Notes: generated from the sequence alone by a model not told the origin. A stretch of DNA of 64,000 nucleotides from Evansella alkalicola (GCF_019042735.1 NZ_JAHQCR010000023.1:1-64000); one strand, 5' to 3'. Positions 43,388-52,869 are shown, counted from the first letter of the stretch. A program made the numbers and translations.

Positions 43388-43530
43388 TATTTTGTGTTGG
43401 TGTTCATTACAGTCCATTCGCTTTCCGTGGGCGGCTGGTGAGCCTCCTCGATGCTTCGCATCTGCGGGGTCTCACCCCTGCCTTTGATCCCACAGGAGTC
43501 TCATGGACTTACACTCACACCAACTTAGTT
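43388..43530. repeat. Dispersed repeat family A, full copy
   Basis: An element of about 127 bases with inverted ends GTTGGTGTTCATTACAGTCC (about 43398) and, inverted, GTTGGTGTGAGTGTAAGTCC (right end about 43524). It contains GGGCGGCTGGTGAGCCTCCTC and GGGGTCTCACCCCTGCC, GC-rich with hairpin potential. Related copies are at 43581-43720, 3480-3524 and 58371-58417. Confidence 0.65.
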
Positions 43531-43574
43531 CTAAAAATTTTTATCTTACATGATGCAATTTTTTTATTACATGT

Positions 43575-43710
43575 TAGGCTACTGTGAAAATATTAATGTT
43601 GTGTTGGTGTTCATTACAGTCCCTTCCCTTTCACGCAAGGTGCAAGCGCGACATCTGCTCAGTCTTCGCAGTGTCTTCTTTGCCGTGGGCGGCTGGTGAG
43701 CCTCCTCATA
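43575..43710. repeat. Dispersed repeat family A, second partial copy
   Basis: Starts ACTGTGAAAATATTAATGTTG and continues GTGTTGGTGTTCATTACAGTCC, then has a divergent middle and ends with GCCGTGGGCGGCTGGTGAGC before the next gene. The right inverted end is missing or decayed. Confidence 0.6.
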
Positions 43711-43730
43711 TTTATTATTCCACGGTTGTC

Positions 43731-43759
43731 ACGGGTCAACCATTAAATAGCATAATTTA
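43731..43759 (+). promoter_or_regulatory. Possible sigma-K promoter of DPBB gene
   Basis: GCATAATTTA (-10, CATAnnnTA at 43751-43759) is preceded by AC at 43731-43732, about 17 bases away, as in sigma-K promoters. It lies 40 bases before the DPBB gene start. Confidence 0.35.
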
Positions 43760-43798
43760 ACAAGAATAAATATTTGTTTGAAACAGGAGGAATGCAGC

Positions 43799-44599
43799 AT
43801 GTATTATCCGTATCATCAACCAAATTCACAAATACGAGGACCACAACAAGCACAACCAGGTCAACATTTATATCAAGATTCGGGTTACTCTTATTATTGG
43901 GGGAGTCACCCATCACACTATTATGAGAGAGGTCCAATGCCACCAACAGCACCTTGGCCATCAATTGATGAGAGACAGCAGCCATTGCGAGGGCAAGCAA
44001 CATGGACTGAGGGTGGTGATGTAACGAGGTGTGGTATACCTTGGTCACATAATCAATATATGACGGCAGCAGTAGGGACAAATACGCCCTACCGATGTGG
44101 GCAAACGTTAAGAATTAGAAATCTTACATCATCTGATCAAAGGGAAATTGACGTCATAGTAGTTGATCAAGTGGCTGAATATCCACAAACAAAAGTAAAT
44201 TTACACCGTCGTGCCTTTGAGGCTTTGGGAGCAGACCCAAGAGAAGGAATTATTGATGTTCAAATTATACCTGGATCTGATTCAGGGCAAGGAATACCTA
44301 TAGGTGTAGGCCAAACACCAAGTCCAGGAGAGGCAGGATTACCGGGGCAACTAACAAATGGCATGGGGCAAGTAAATGTCTGGGGGCAATATTTTATAGG
44401 AGTAGTACAGTCTGCGTTTCCAGGAATGCAAGTTGCAAATTTCAGATCAGTAGAAAGGGTGGAGAAGTCTCCTGAACTAATTGAGGAAACATTTGAGATA
44501 CAATTGCAGTCTCAGCAAGAACAAATAACTGTCAGGGGAACAATTAATTATAATCCAGTATCAAATAAAGTGAAATCCGTGGAGTTTAATGAAATATAA
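43799..44599 (+). CDS. DPBB (RlpA-like) + DUF3889-like protein, no signal peptide
   Basis: A 266-residue protein. The N-terminal ~63 residues are Tyr/Pro/Gln/Gly/Ser-rich low complexity, followed by an RlpA/expansin-type double-psi beta barrel (about 65-165; GQATWTEGGDVTRCG, VIVVDQVAEYPQTKVNLHRRAFEALG) and a C-terminal DUF3889-like domain (about 195-266; FIGVVQSAFPGMQVANFRSVERV, NPVSNKVKSVEFNE). No signal peptide is present. ATG 43799 follows AGGAGG by 8 bases. Composition and a sigma-K-like -10 suggest a spore-coat protein made in the mother cell; this is inference. Confidence 0.75.
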   Translation: MYYPYHQPNSQIRGPQQAQPGQHLYQDSGYSYYWGSHPSHYYERGPMPPTAPWPSIDERQQPLRGQATWTEGGDVTRCGIPWSHNQYMTAAVGTNTPYRCGQTLRIRNLTSSDQREIDVIVVDQVAEYPQTKVNLHRRAFEALGADPREGIIDVQIIPGSDSGQGIPIGVGQTPSPGEAGLPGQLTNGMGQVNVWGQYFIGVVQSAFPGMQVANFRSVERVEKSPELIEETFEIQLQSQQEQITVRGTINYNPVSNKVKSVEFNEI

Positions 44600-44603
44600 A
44601 GAA

Positions 44604-44639
44604 ATGTGGCTGCTTGAATTAACGACCAAGCAGCCACAT
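44604..44639. terminator. Terminator between convergent genes
   Basis: ATGTGGCTGCTTG..CAAGCAGCCACAT perfect 13-bp stem. Confidence 0.88.
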
Positions 44640-44648
44640 GTATAGTTC

Positions 44649-45902
44649 TTAATTTTCTTTTTTAGACAAGGTAAAGGCTTGTTTTAGACTATCTTTAAAG
44701 GAGAATTTACCGTACATAAGTACGCCACCTTTATAAATACGGGCTGCAATAAACATGATTATGATGCAACTTATAGTTAGGATTGCTAAGATTAAGATGA
44801 TCTCCCATGTTGGTACAGTTCCCATTCCTATGCGTAGGAATAATAGCTGTGGTGTAAAGAAAGGAACATAGGATAATACTTGGATGAATGCTACATCTGG
44901 CGTATTAAGACCAAATATGGAGATGAATAAGGCAATGATAGCAAGGAAGATTAACGGCTGTAGAGCTTGATTAACTTCTTCAGCACGGCTTACAAGGGCT
45001 CCAAGCATAGCTGCAACGCCACCATAAACAAAATATCCTAATATGATTAGCAGTAAAGCGTAAAAAACTAAGGTCGGATCAAGTACTTCCGTAAAGATCA
45101 TATCGAAGAAGTCATCTCCACTAACACTCACACCAATAATCCCAGCCACGACTATAGCACCAAGGTTTACAAGACCTGCAATACCAATTCCAATAATCTT
45201 ACCAAGCATTTGTGTAACAGGATTCACACTAGATACAATTAATTCCATAACACGGGAAGACTTTTCCGTTGCCACCTCTGTAGCAATCATCGTTCCAAAT
45301 GTTAGTACAATCATATAAATGGCAAAAACAAGGAAGTAGACCATCCAGTAGGCTTGCATGTGTGTTTCAACGGTTTGAACTTCTCCCCCTTCGTGAAGTG
45401 GTAACTCATTGAATAAAACTGGATAATAAATAAGTGCTAACTCTTGTTCATTTAATCCAAGTTCATTTGTCATGACTGCTTCCTTAATCCGCTGTACATC
45501 GTGATTAACATCTTGAGCAATCATAAAATCATTACCATTACTATAAAATTCGGCCACAATATTCTCATTATTTCCTGAAAGATGAAGGACATAATCATGT
45601 TCATCATCTCTTGCCGCATCGAGGGCACTGTCTAAATTTTCAGTAGTCTCAACATATTGAAATCTACCATCTTCATATGATGAAAGCATATCAGTAAATA
45701 ATCCACCATACTCCGTCTCATCTATCACTGCTACTCGAGGGAGGTCACGGTCTGCATCGTCACTTGAAAAAGCATCGATAATATTGTTTATATTAGTTAA
45801 TGCAAATACAAGTATTGCCATGGAGAGGGTTGAAAAAATAAACGCTTTTGATTTTAACCTTCTACCTGCTGTATGCGCTACTGTAGTCCAGAAATTATTC
45901 AT
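44649..45902 (-). CDS. yhaP: ABC-2 exporter permease, YhaP/NatB-like
   Basis: A 417-residue permease of ABC-2 type: one N-terminal TM helix (about 17-40), a large extracytoplasmic domain (about 45-170), then about five helices. The segment MIATEVATEKSSRVMELIVSSVNP is the conserved ABC-2 membrane motif. Length agrees with B. subtilis YhaP (about 419). ATG 45902 lies 8 bases after AGGAGG and overlaps the ATPase gene slightly, so the two genes form an operon. The gene symbol is by similarity only. Confidence 0.85.
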   Translation of the reverse strand: MNNFWTTVAHTAGRRLKSKAFIFSTLSMAILVFALTNINNIIDAFSSDDADRDLPRVAVIDETEYGGLFTDMLSSYEDGRFQYVETTENLDSALDAARDDEHDYVLHLSGNNENIVAEFYSNGNDFMIAQDVNHDVQRIKEAVMTNELGLNEQELALIYYPVLFNELPLHEGGEVQTVETHMQAYWMVYFLVFAIYMIVLTFGTMIATEVATEKSSRVMELIVSSVNPVTQMLGKIIGIGIAGLVNLGAIVVAGIIGVSVSGDDFFDMIFTEVLDPTLVFYALLLIILGYFVYGGVAAMLGALVSRAEEVNQALQPLIFLAIIALFISIFGLNTPDVAFIQVLSYVPFFTPQLLFLRIGMGTVPTWEIILILAILTISCIIIMFIAARIYKGGVLMYGKFSFKDSLKQAFTLSKKEN

Positions 45903-46797
45903 TTTTTTCACCTCCTGCTTTGTCTATAAAGATATCATGTAGTGAAGGCTCTTCAACTTCAAATTTTCTTGCAAAACCTGTTTCGGCTACGTTATAGAAG
46001 ATATCCTCTGCGATTTTCTCGTTTTCTACTTTGACTTTAGCCCCGTCTTTTGTTTTATCTAGTGAAATGATTCCAGGGACGGAACGGAGAAATTCTAGAT
46101 CAAAATCTGCATGAATGTTAATTGTTTTCATGCCATAGGACCTTTTGATTTTTCTAAGATTTCCTTGAAGAACTGCTTTCCCTTGCTTGAGCATAATCAA
46201 TTCTTCGCATAATTCTTCCACATTTTGCATTTGATGACTAGAGAATAGGATCGTTGTGCCAGCCTTCTGCATATCTAGTACAGCAGATTTGAGCATATCT
46301 GAATTCACAGGATCTAGACCACTAAATGGCTCATCTAATATAAGGAGCTCAGGTTTATGTAAGACAGCAGCCATAAATTGAATTTTTTGCTGATTCCCTT
46401 TAGATAGTTCTTCAATCTTTTTATTCTCGTATTCTGGTACTTGGAATCGGTCGAGCCAATGACGCATCTCCGTAATAATATCGCCTTTAGACATGCCCTT
46501 TAATTTCATTAAGTAAATCAGTTGTTCTTTTACTGTAAGTTTCGGAAATAATCCCCGTTCTTCAGGTAGGTAACCAACTAGTTTCGTTCGCTTATATGAT
46601 AGTGGTTTTCCCTCCCATGCAATGGACCCTTCTGAAGGATCGAGTAGTCCGAGGATCATACGGAATGATGTTGTTTTTCCTGCTCCATTCGCACCGAGCA
46701 TCCCGAACATTTCTCCTCTATCAACAGTTAAGGATATGCCGTCTACAGCATAATCATTGTTGAACTTTTTCCTAATGCCGTTCATCACTAAAGTCAT
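45895..46797 (-). CDS. yhaQ: ABC exporter ATPase, YhaQ/NatA-like
   Basis: A 300-residue ATPase with Walker A GANGAGKTTS, signature LSKGNQQKIQFMAAV, Walker B LLILDEPFSGLDP and H-loop FSSHQM. ATG 46797 lies 8 bases after GGGAG; an upstream start adds a lysine-rich stretch. The C-terminal region after the H-loop is about 115 residues, as in YhaQ/NatA. With the permease it forms an exporter; sodium export or peptide export has been proposed for relatives. Confidence 0.9.
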   Translation of the reverse strand: MTLVMNGIRKKFNNDYAVDGISLTVDRGEMFGMLGANGAGKTTSFRMILGLLDPSEGSIAWEGKPLSYKRTKLVGYLPEERGLFPKLTVKEQLIYLMKLKGMSKGDIITEMRHWLDRFQVPEYENKKIEELSKGNQQKIQFMAAVLHKPELLILDEPFSGLDPVNSDMLKSAVLDMQKAGTTILFSSHQMQNVEELCEELIMLKQGKAVLQGNLRKIKRSYGMKTINIHADFDLEFLRSVPGIISLDKTKDGAKVKVENEKIAEDIFYNVAETGFARKFEVEEPSLHDIFIDKAGGEKNE

Positions 46798-47280
46798 AAG
46801 CTTTCTCTCCCTTTTTTTCTTAACATCTCGTTCATTCCAGTTTTTGTGGTCGATGACCAAGACGCTGCGGTTTTCTTAAACCCTCCATTGCATTTACGTT
46901 TCGTTGTTAGCAAAAGTTGCAAATTACGAAAAAATATTTTGACGTTACTAAACTATTAATATGGTCATTGCTCCATTTACATTATCATTGACAATTTACA
47001 AAATCAACTAGGCATTGTGAGAAAATTATGAAAATGCGAGTTGTTCTGTCAATAATCTACACGTTTTCGCATGGTTTTCAATCATATTGGCAAGGTATGG
47101 AATATTTATTGATGCTTTCTATTAATGTATAGTTTATAATAAGAAGAAAATTATTTCTGATAATTCGAAAATTAAACATGCATATTTAGAGACTTTTTGA
47201 ACAGGTTTTACATATCTTAATTAGGGTTAAGCTAACATAGATTTAAGACAAGCATTATTGCAATTAGGAGGACTGTTGTT
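46798..47280. other. Divergent intergenic region
   Basis: About 480 AT-rich bases between the divergent YhaQ-like and aroK genes. TTGACA/TTGATG and TATAAT-like words are present (for example TATAATAAG near 47138) but no pair with clean 17-base spacing. No gene or strong hairpin seen. Confidence 0.4.
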
Positions 47281-47829
47281 TTGGAAACGAGAGATATACC
47301 AATAAGAGAAAAAAATATCATGTTCATTGGATTTATGGGTGTTGGGAAAACAACGATAGGAAATCTTGTAGCGAAAAAGCTTTATCGAGATTTTATTGAT
47401 ATTGACCATGAAATCGAACAGGAATATGGAATGTCTATTCCAGAGATATTTAGTGAAATAGGGGAAGAAGCTTTTAGAAAAAAAGAAAAGGAAGTCATAT
47501 CGACTATTTGTCAAAAAAAATTGAAAGTCATTTCCGTTGGAGGTGGCGCATTTTTACAAGAAGAAGTAAAACAATTGTGTCTTGATTCCTGCATTGTATT
47601 TTATTTAGATTTGTCATGGGGTTCCTGGAAAGAAAGGGTAAATTTAATTATTGATAGCCGACCTGTGTTAAAAGGGAAATCCATGGAGGATATGGAAAAG
47701 TTGTTTTATGAACGACAGGAGATTTATGCTAACCATCATTCAAAAGTTAATGTTGATAAGAAGGAAGCAGAGGAAATTGCAGAGCATGTTGTAGATTCAA
47801 TCAAATTGTCATGGGAGTTATATGAATAA
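47281..47829 (+). CDS. aroK: Shikimate kinase
   Basis: A 182-residue enzyme phosphorylating shikimate to shikimate-3-phosphate in the chorismate pathway. P-loop GFMGVGKTT at about 16-24, shikimate-binding segments DIDHEIE and the GGGAF glycine motif, and RPVLKG in the lid region. TTG 47281 follows AGGAGG by about 8 bases. The next gene, aroD, is in the same pathway and 36 bases downstream, so the two are likely co-transcribed. Confidence 0.92.
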   Translation: METRDIPIREKNIMFIGFMGVGKTTIGNLVAKKLYRDFIDIDHEIEQEYGMSIPEIFSEIGEEAFRKKEKEVISTICQKKLKVISVGGGAFLQEEVKQLCLDSCIVFYLDLSWGSWKERVNLIIDSRPVLKGKSMEDMEKLFYERQEIYANHHSKVNVDKKEAEEIAEHVVDSIKLSWELYE

Positions 47830-47865
47830 AGTCTGTTATAAATGATCTACTGGGAGATGAGTTGA

Positions 47866-48630
47866 GTGAGTGGAACATTGCATGTGAAGGGACTTACGAT
47901 TGGCGAAGGGACACCGAAGATATGTGTACCGATGGTAGGGACCACAGAAAGACAGTTAGAAGAAGAAGCGCAACATTTATGTTCATTACACTTTGATATG
48001 GTGGAATGGCGAGTAGATTTTTTTGGGGAATCAATTGATCTAGAACATATAATAACGATGCTAAAGAAGATTCGTAGGATTTTAGAGGATAGACCAATCT
48101 TGTTTACTTTTCGTACAAAAAAAGAAGGTGGGGAAAAGGAGATAAGCTCATCACAGTACTTTTTCATGTATCAGGAAGTAGTGAAGTCAAGATTAGTTGA
48201 GTTCATTGATTTGGAATTATTTCAAAATGGAGAAGGAATGAAAGAAACAATAGATTTAGCTCATCAGTATGGTGTCTTAGTGGTTCTCTCTAATCACGAT
48301 TTTGAAAAGACACCATCGAAAGAGGAAATCATTAGTCGATTACGACAAGCTCAAGAGCTCGGTGGTGACATACCAAAAGTTGCTGTCATGCCGAATGATC
48401 CGTCAGATGTACTACGATTGTTAGATGCAACCTATGAGATGAAAAGAGATTATGCAGACCGCCCCATTATAACAATGTCAATGGGTGGTGAAGGAACGGT
48501 TTCTCGTTTGGCTGGAGAGATATTTGGTTCAGCAATAACTTTTGGAGCTGCAAGTAAAACTTCTGCTCCTGGTCAATTGAATGTTAGTGAATTAAGACAA
48601 GTATTATCACTAATACATAAAAATATTTAA
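47866..48630 (+). CDS. aroD: 3-dehydroquinate dehydratase, type I
   Basis: A 254-residue class I enzyme converting 3-dehydroquinate to 3-dehydroshikimate. Key residues: VEWRVDFF (Glu, Arg), RTKKEGG, VLSNHDFEKTPS with the catalytic His, the Schiff-base Lys in IPKVAVMP, and the Arg/Gly-rich SMGGEGTVSRLAGEIFGS end. GTG 47866 has GGGAGATGAG before it. Adjacent to aroK in the same direction. Confidence 0.94.
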   Translation: MSGTLHVKGLTIGEGTPKICVPMVGTTERQLEEEAQHLCSLHFDMVEWRVDFFGESIDLEHIITMLKKIRRILEDRPILFTFRTKKEGGEKEISSSQYFFMYQEVVKSRLVEFIDLELFQNGEGMKETIDLAHQYGVLVVLSNHDFEKTPSKEEIISRLRQAQELGGDIPKVAVMPNDPSDVLRLLDATYEMKRDYADRPIITMSMGGEGTVSRLAGEIFGSAITFGAASKTSAPGQLNVSELRQVLSLIHKNI

Positions 48631-48795
48631 CCATCTTTTTACTCAACACCAGAGTGAACGGGATGTAAGGACATAGATCATACTGCTTAGGAACTATGAC
48701 AAATCTTATTGAAAATAATACTTTCGTATAATTGGTGTACATGTACTCCCTATTTTAAAATGGTAAGGAAAGTTTTACAGAAGGAGGTGAGATAA

Positions 48796-49074
48796 ATGAG
48801 TGAGGCGGCTGTTGAGCAACAAAGGGTACAAGGGCTGAGTGAGCAGGAAGAAGTAGTACCTGTTACAGGGTGGCTTATTTACCTGTTAGTTATGTTGATT
48901 CCTCTTGTAAATATCGTCATGCTATTTGTTTGGGCATTTGGCGGTAACGTTAACAAGAATAAGTCGAACTTAGCTAAAGCATCCTTGGTTATGGCATTAA
49001 TTAGTATTATTCTTTCTATCGTTTTCTCCATATTTATGGGAGCCTTTATCTCCAGTATTCTAAGTGGATTATAA
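48796..49074 (+). CDS. Small two-TM membrane protein
   Basis: A 92-residue protein with a short N-terminal Glu/Gln-rich cytoplasmic stretch and two helices (about 25-48 and 62-88). A glycine-less WLIYLLVMLIPLVNIVMLFVWAFG segment is similar to small conserved Bacillus membrane proteins of unknown function. The ATG follows GAAGGAGGTGA. Terminated by a strong hairpin. Confidence 0.75.
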   Translation: MSEAAVEQQRVQGLSEQEEVVPVTGWLIYLLVMLIPLVNIVMLFVWAFGGNVNKNKSNLAKASLVMALISIILSIVFSIFMGAFISSILSGL

Positions 49075-49083
49075 GGAAAAGGC

Positions 49084-49117
49084 AGCTTGAGGAAATCATT
49101 CCTCAAGCTCTTTTTTT
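49084..49117 (+). terminator. Terminator of small membrane gene
   Basis: AGCTTGAGGA..TCCTCAAGCT stem followed by seven T. Confidence 0.9.
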
Positions 49118-49234
49118 GTATTCCACTCCATGTATGAAGGCAGAAATGTTCATTATTCATTCATATTCATATATTATGATAGATAAAAATCGATTTTTTC
49201 AAAGAGTGGTAAGGCTGAATGGAGGGAACGGAAG

Positions 49235-50188
49235 TTGAGGAAGCGGTATGAAAATCTGGACGGTGTTAAGAATAGCCATACGATAGGGGATATGTTTCGA
49301 TGGATGAAGGAGAGGCGAAGGAAAGAGAAGGAGAAAGATCTAACTACTACAATTTCACATACAGAAAAAACATATGCAAAGGAAATTTGTGAAAATCGTA
49401 GTGTGTCAACTTATACATGGATCGGGCATGCTAGTTTCCTTTTACAAATGAATGGCTTGAATATATTGATGGACCCTGTCTATGGAAAACGAATGGGTTT
49501 TTCCAAAAGAATGACAGAACCTGGACTAACTATAGAACAGTTGCCAGAAATAGATATTGTCGTTATTTCACATGGACACTATGATCATCTTGAATTTCCC
49601 ACATTGAAAAAATTGAAGGGCACTCCTACCTTTTACGTCCCGGCAGGAATGGGAAAACTCTTTAAGCGAAAAGGTTTTAAAAACTTTATTGAGGCAAATT
49701 GGTGGGATACATTGAAGCATGAGGATATTGAAATACATTTTGTTCCAGCACAACATTGGACAAAGAGAGGGATATTTGATACGAATACATCTCATTGGGG
49801 TGGGTGGATTTTTCAGTCATCTGACGAATCGTATTATTTCGTGGGTGATACTGGCTACTTCCGAGGGTTTAAGGAAATTGGGGAGAGATACAATATAGAA
49901 ACGGTATTTATGCCTATTGGTGCATATGAACCAGAGTGGTTTATGAAAACCTCCCACATTAATCCAGAAGATGCGATTCAAGCTTTTAAAGAATTGGGTA
50001 GTAATACTTTTGTTCCTATGCATTACGGTGCCTATCGTTTGGCTGATGATACTGGTCCAGAGGCTTTGGAGCGTTTAATTAATGCCTGGAATGGACAAGG
50101 TATGTCAAATCAAAAATTAGATGTTTTGAATCTAGGAGAAACTCGTTTTGGTGTGAAAAGTGTAAGGGAAAAACAACAATTGAAATAA
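49235..50188 (+). CDS. Metallo-beta-lactamase-fold hydrolase (UlaG/NAPE-PLD-like)
   Basis: A 317-residue hydrolase. The metal site has SHGHYDHLEF (HxHxDH), a later VPAQHW with His, and GDTGYFRGFKEI. The WIGHASFLLQMNGLNILMDPVYG and MPIGAYEP segments are typical of the UlaG/NAPE-PLD subgroup that cleaves phosphodiesters or lactones. TTG 49235 follows GGAGGGAACG. No neighbouring gene hints at the substrate. Confidence 0.85.
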   Translation: MRKRYENLDGVKNSHTIGDMFRWMKERRRKEKEKDLTTTISHTEKTYAKEICENRSVSTYTWIGHASFLLQMNGLNILMDPVYGKRMGFSKRMTEPGLTIEQLPEIDIVVISHGHYDHLEFPTLKKLKGTPTFYVPAGMGKLFKRKGFKNFIEANWWDTLKHEDIEIHFVPAQHWTKRGIFDTNTSHWGGWIFQSSDESYYFVGDTGYFRGFKEIGERYNIETVFMPIGAYEPEWFMKTSHINPEDAIQAFKELGSNTFVPMHYGAYRLADDTGPEALERLINAWNGQGMSNQKLDVLNLGETRFGVKSVREKQQLK

Positions 50189-50347
50189 TTCCTGAATCCG
50201 TCCGCCAGTAAAGTATTCGGGTAATTATTAGAAAAAAATGTAACTATGTCATGCAAGGTAATTTCTTCAAATATGAATAGAAACTATTTCTTTTTTCTTT
50301 ATCCCTGTTACAATGAAACAGTTAGAGAATGAAAAGAGGTGGTTTTG

Positions 50348-50914
50348 TTGATCTTAGAAGCGATTATCATATTTATAGCACAGTTGCTGTATGTTCCTAT
50401 CCTTACTTTAAGAACGATTATGATGGTAAAGGGGCTAAAAGGAAAAGCAGCAGGTATTGGTATTTTAGAAGGTGTTATTTATGTCGTAGCTATCGGTCTT
50501 GTATTAACTGATTTAACAAATTATTATAATATGGCTGCTTACGCCATTGGTTTTGGAGTAGGTTTATATATAGGAGCATTAATAGAGGAGAAACTCGCTA
50601 TCGGTTATGTGACGATTGAAGCAAATATCCCAGAAAAAAACCAAGCGTTAATTGATCGTTTGAGAGAAGTTGGATTCAGTGTATCCACATCATCGGTGGA
50701 TGGAATCTCAACGACACGTTATTTACTTTACTGCACAGCAAGAAGGGATAGAGAAAAAGAGTTTTATAGAATTGTGGATCAATTTGAAGAGAATGCTTTC
50801 GTTGCATCATTCGAACCACGTAATTTTAAAGGTGGATACATTACGAAAGCAATGAAACAACGACGAGAACTTTTCTTAAAAAAGAAGAAGAGTAAAGCAG
50901 AACAATCTAGTTAA
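50348..50914 (+). CDS. UPF0316 / DUF2179 membrane protein
   Basis: A 188-residue protein with three N-terminal TM helices (ILEAIIIFIAQLLYVPILTLRTIMMVKG is the conserved start) and a C-terminal DUF2179 soluble domain (about 115-180; VSTSSVDGISTTRYLLYCTARR, ASFEPRNFKGG). Similar to YebE of B. subtilis; function unknown. TTG 50348 lies a few bases after GAGGTGG. Confidence 0.88.
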   Translation: MILEAIIIFIAQLLYVPILTLRTIMMVKGLKGKAAGIGILEGVIYVVAIGLVLTDLTNYYNMAAYAIGFGVGLYIGALIEEKLAIGYVTIEANIPEKNQALIDRLREVGFSVSTSSVDGISTTRYLLYCTARRDREKEFYRIVDQFEENAFVASFEPRNFKGGYITKAMKQRRELFLKKKKSKAEQSS

Positions 50915-50928
50915 TAAAATGTGTTACC

Positions 50929-50975
50929 AGCCTGTTTTAGGAGTGATGTCCCTCTCCTATAGCAGGCTTTATTTA
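50929..50975 (+). terminator. Terminator of UPF0316 gene
   Basis: AGCCTGTTTTAGGAG..CTCCTATAGCAGGCT stem (two mismatches) followed by T-rich sequence. Confidence 0.82.
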
Positions 50976-51198
50976 TTTTGGTAATCGGTTTTACTTGTTT
51001 TTTCTGATAAAATGATACATAACAGATACTACCTTTAAATGATGATAAATACATCACAACCCACATATCCCGAATATCTAAACTGTCCAAATCATATATG
51101 TATCTTCAGACTATATAAAACTAGGAAAATGATGAAATTTTCAATGGCGTCAAATGAAAGAAAGTGGACCATCATCTAAAAAGAGAGAGGGTGGCAAT

Positions 51199-52869
51199 AT
51201 GTCAAAATCATTTTCTGCAATGGAGAGAACTAATTACCTTAAAAAGATGAGTCAGAAAAAACTTGATGTGCTCATTATTGGCGGTGGAGTTACTGGAGCG
51301 GGAATAGCTTTAGATGCGACATCAAGGGGATTATCAACAGGCTTAGTGGAAATGCAAGATTTCGCTGCAGGGACTTCCAGTAGATCAACCAAATTAGTAC
51401 ATGGTGGCCTACGTTATTTAAAACAGCTAGAAGTGAATTTAGTACGGGAAGTAGGGAAAGAACGGGCAATTGTCTATGAAAATGCTCCTCACGTCACTAC
51501 TCCTGAGTGGATGCTTCTCCCAATTAGAAAAGGTGGGACCTTCGGAAAGCTTTCAACTTCACTTGGATTAAGGGCATATGATTTTTTAGCAGGAGTAAAG
51601 AAGTCTGAACGGAGGAAGATGTTAGATAGGGAAGAGACACTTAAACGCGAGCCCCTTTTAAGGAAGGAAGGGCTGAAAGGCGGCGGATTATATGTGGAAT
51701 ATAGAACGGACGATGCCCGATTAACGATAGAAATTCTGAAAGAGGCTGTAAGTAGAGGAGCCCTTGCTGTCAATTATGCCAAGGCAGAACGATTAATGTA
51801 TGACGGGAAAAAAGTAGTGGGGGTCGTCGTTCGAGATATTATAAAAGATAAGACATACTCAATATTTGCTAAAAAAGTGGTGAATGCAGCTGGCCCATGG
51901 GTAGATACGTTTCGGGAGCAGGACCGTTCAAAAGAAGGTAAACGCCTTTATTTAACAAAAGGTGTTCATCTCGTGGTCGATCAAACTAAATTCCCACTAA
52001 AACAGGCAGTGTATTTTGATACTGAAAAGGATGGACGAATGGTCTTTGCCATTCCTCGTAATGGAAAAACCTATGTCGGTACAACCGATACTTTCTATGA
52101 TGATGACCTTGTAAATCCTAGGATGACGCAAGAGGACTTAGACTACGTGCTTTCTGCAACGAACTATATGTTTCCAAATGTGCAATTAGGTGAAACTGAT
52201 GTGGAATCTAGCTGGGCTGGACTTAGGGCTCTTATCTATGAAAAAGGAAAAAAAGCTTCGGAAATATCTAGGAAAGATGAAGTGTTTGTCTCAGAATCTG
52301 GCTTAATTTCCATAGCAGGAGGCAAATTAACAGGGTATCGGAAGATGGGGGAAAAGATTGTAGACCTCCTTTGTAAAGAGTTGGGGTTAAATGCTAAATG
52401 TGTAACGGAGCATTTACGCTTATCAGGCGGAGATGTGGGAGGTTCAAAGAGCTATAATTCTTTTAAAAATGCTAAACTACAACGTGCTCAGGAGTTATAT
52501 ATCGATGAAAATGAAGCAATAAAACTAATAGATCTATATGGGTCGAATGTGGACTGTGTGTTTGAGCTGATAGAAAAATATGGGGACGTGACTATGCGCT
52601 CTGGTCTTCCAAAGGAAATATATGGTTCCCTTGTATATGGAATAGAGAAGGAAATGGTAGTAACTCCACTAGATTTTTTCCATAGACGAACGAGTACTTT
52701 AATATTTGATATTACTTGGGTGGAAAAGTGGAAAGAACTAGTTTCTGGATTTATGGGAGATTATTTTCAATGGACGGTGAATGAGGAAAAAAAGCATTTA
52801 CAAGATCTAAAAAGAGAAATTGATTTTGCAAAGAAAACGATGGAACGTGTCAGGAACACTAGACCATAG
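51199..52869 (+). CDS. glpD: Aerobic glycerol-3-phosphate dehydrogenase GlpD
   Basis: A 556-residue FAD-linked enzyme oxidising glycerol-3-phosphate to dihydroxyacetone phosphate at the membrane. The FAD motif LIIGGGVTGAGIALDATSRG is near the start; GTSSRSTKLVHGGLRYL, VKKSERRKML, YVEYRTDDARLT and WAGLRALIYE follow as in B. subtilis GlpD. ATG 51199 follows AGAGAGGGTGG; the longer start adds an unconserved stretch. No glpF or glpK is next to it. plsY, which also uses glycerol-3-phosphate, is downstream. Confidence 0.96.
   Translation: MSKSFSAMERTNYLKKMSQKKLDVLIIGGGVTGAGIALDATSRGLSTGLVEMQDFAAGTSSRSTKLVHGGLRYLKQLEVNLVREVGKERAIVYENAPHVTTPEWMLLPIRKGGTFGKLSTSLGLRAYDFLAGVKKSERRKMLDREETLKREPLLRKEGLKGGGLYVEYRTDDARLTIEILKEAVSRGALAVNYAKAERLMYDGKKVVGVVVRDIIKDKTYSIFAKKVVNAAGPWVDTFREQDRSKEGKRLYLTKGVHLVVDQTKFPLKQAVYFDTEKDGRMVFAIPRNGKTYVGTTDTFYDDDLVNPRMTQEDLDYVLSATNYMFPNVQLGETDVESSWAGLRALIYEKGKKASEISRKDEVFVSESGLISIAGGKLTGYRKMGEKIVDLLCKELGLNAKCVTEHLRLSGGDVGGSKSYNSFKNAKLQRAQELYIDENEAIKLIDLYGSNVDCVFELIEKYGDVTMRSGLPKEIYGSLVYGIEKEMVVTPLDFFHRRTSTLIFDITWVEKWKELVSGFMGDYFQWTVNEEKKHLQDLKREIDFAKKTMERVRNTRP

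Noticed and set aside
46798..47280. A small gene in the 480-base gap before aroK
   Set aside because: No frame with both a start and ribosome site; AT-rich promoter DNA is the simpler reading.
50990..51198. GlpP-type antiterminator leader before glpD
   Set aside because: No terminator hairpin with T-run could be found in this leader, so antitermination control is not supported.
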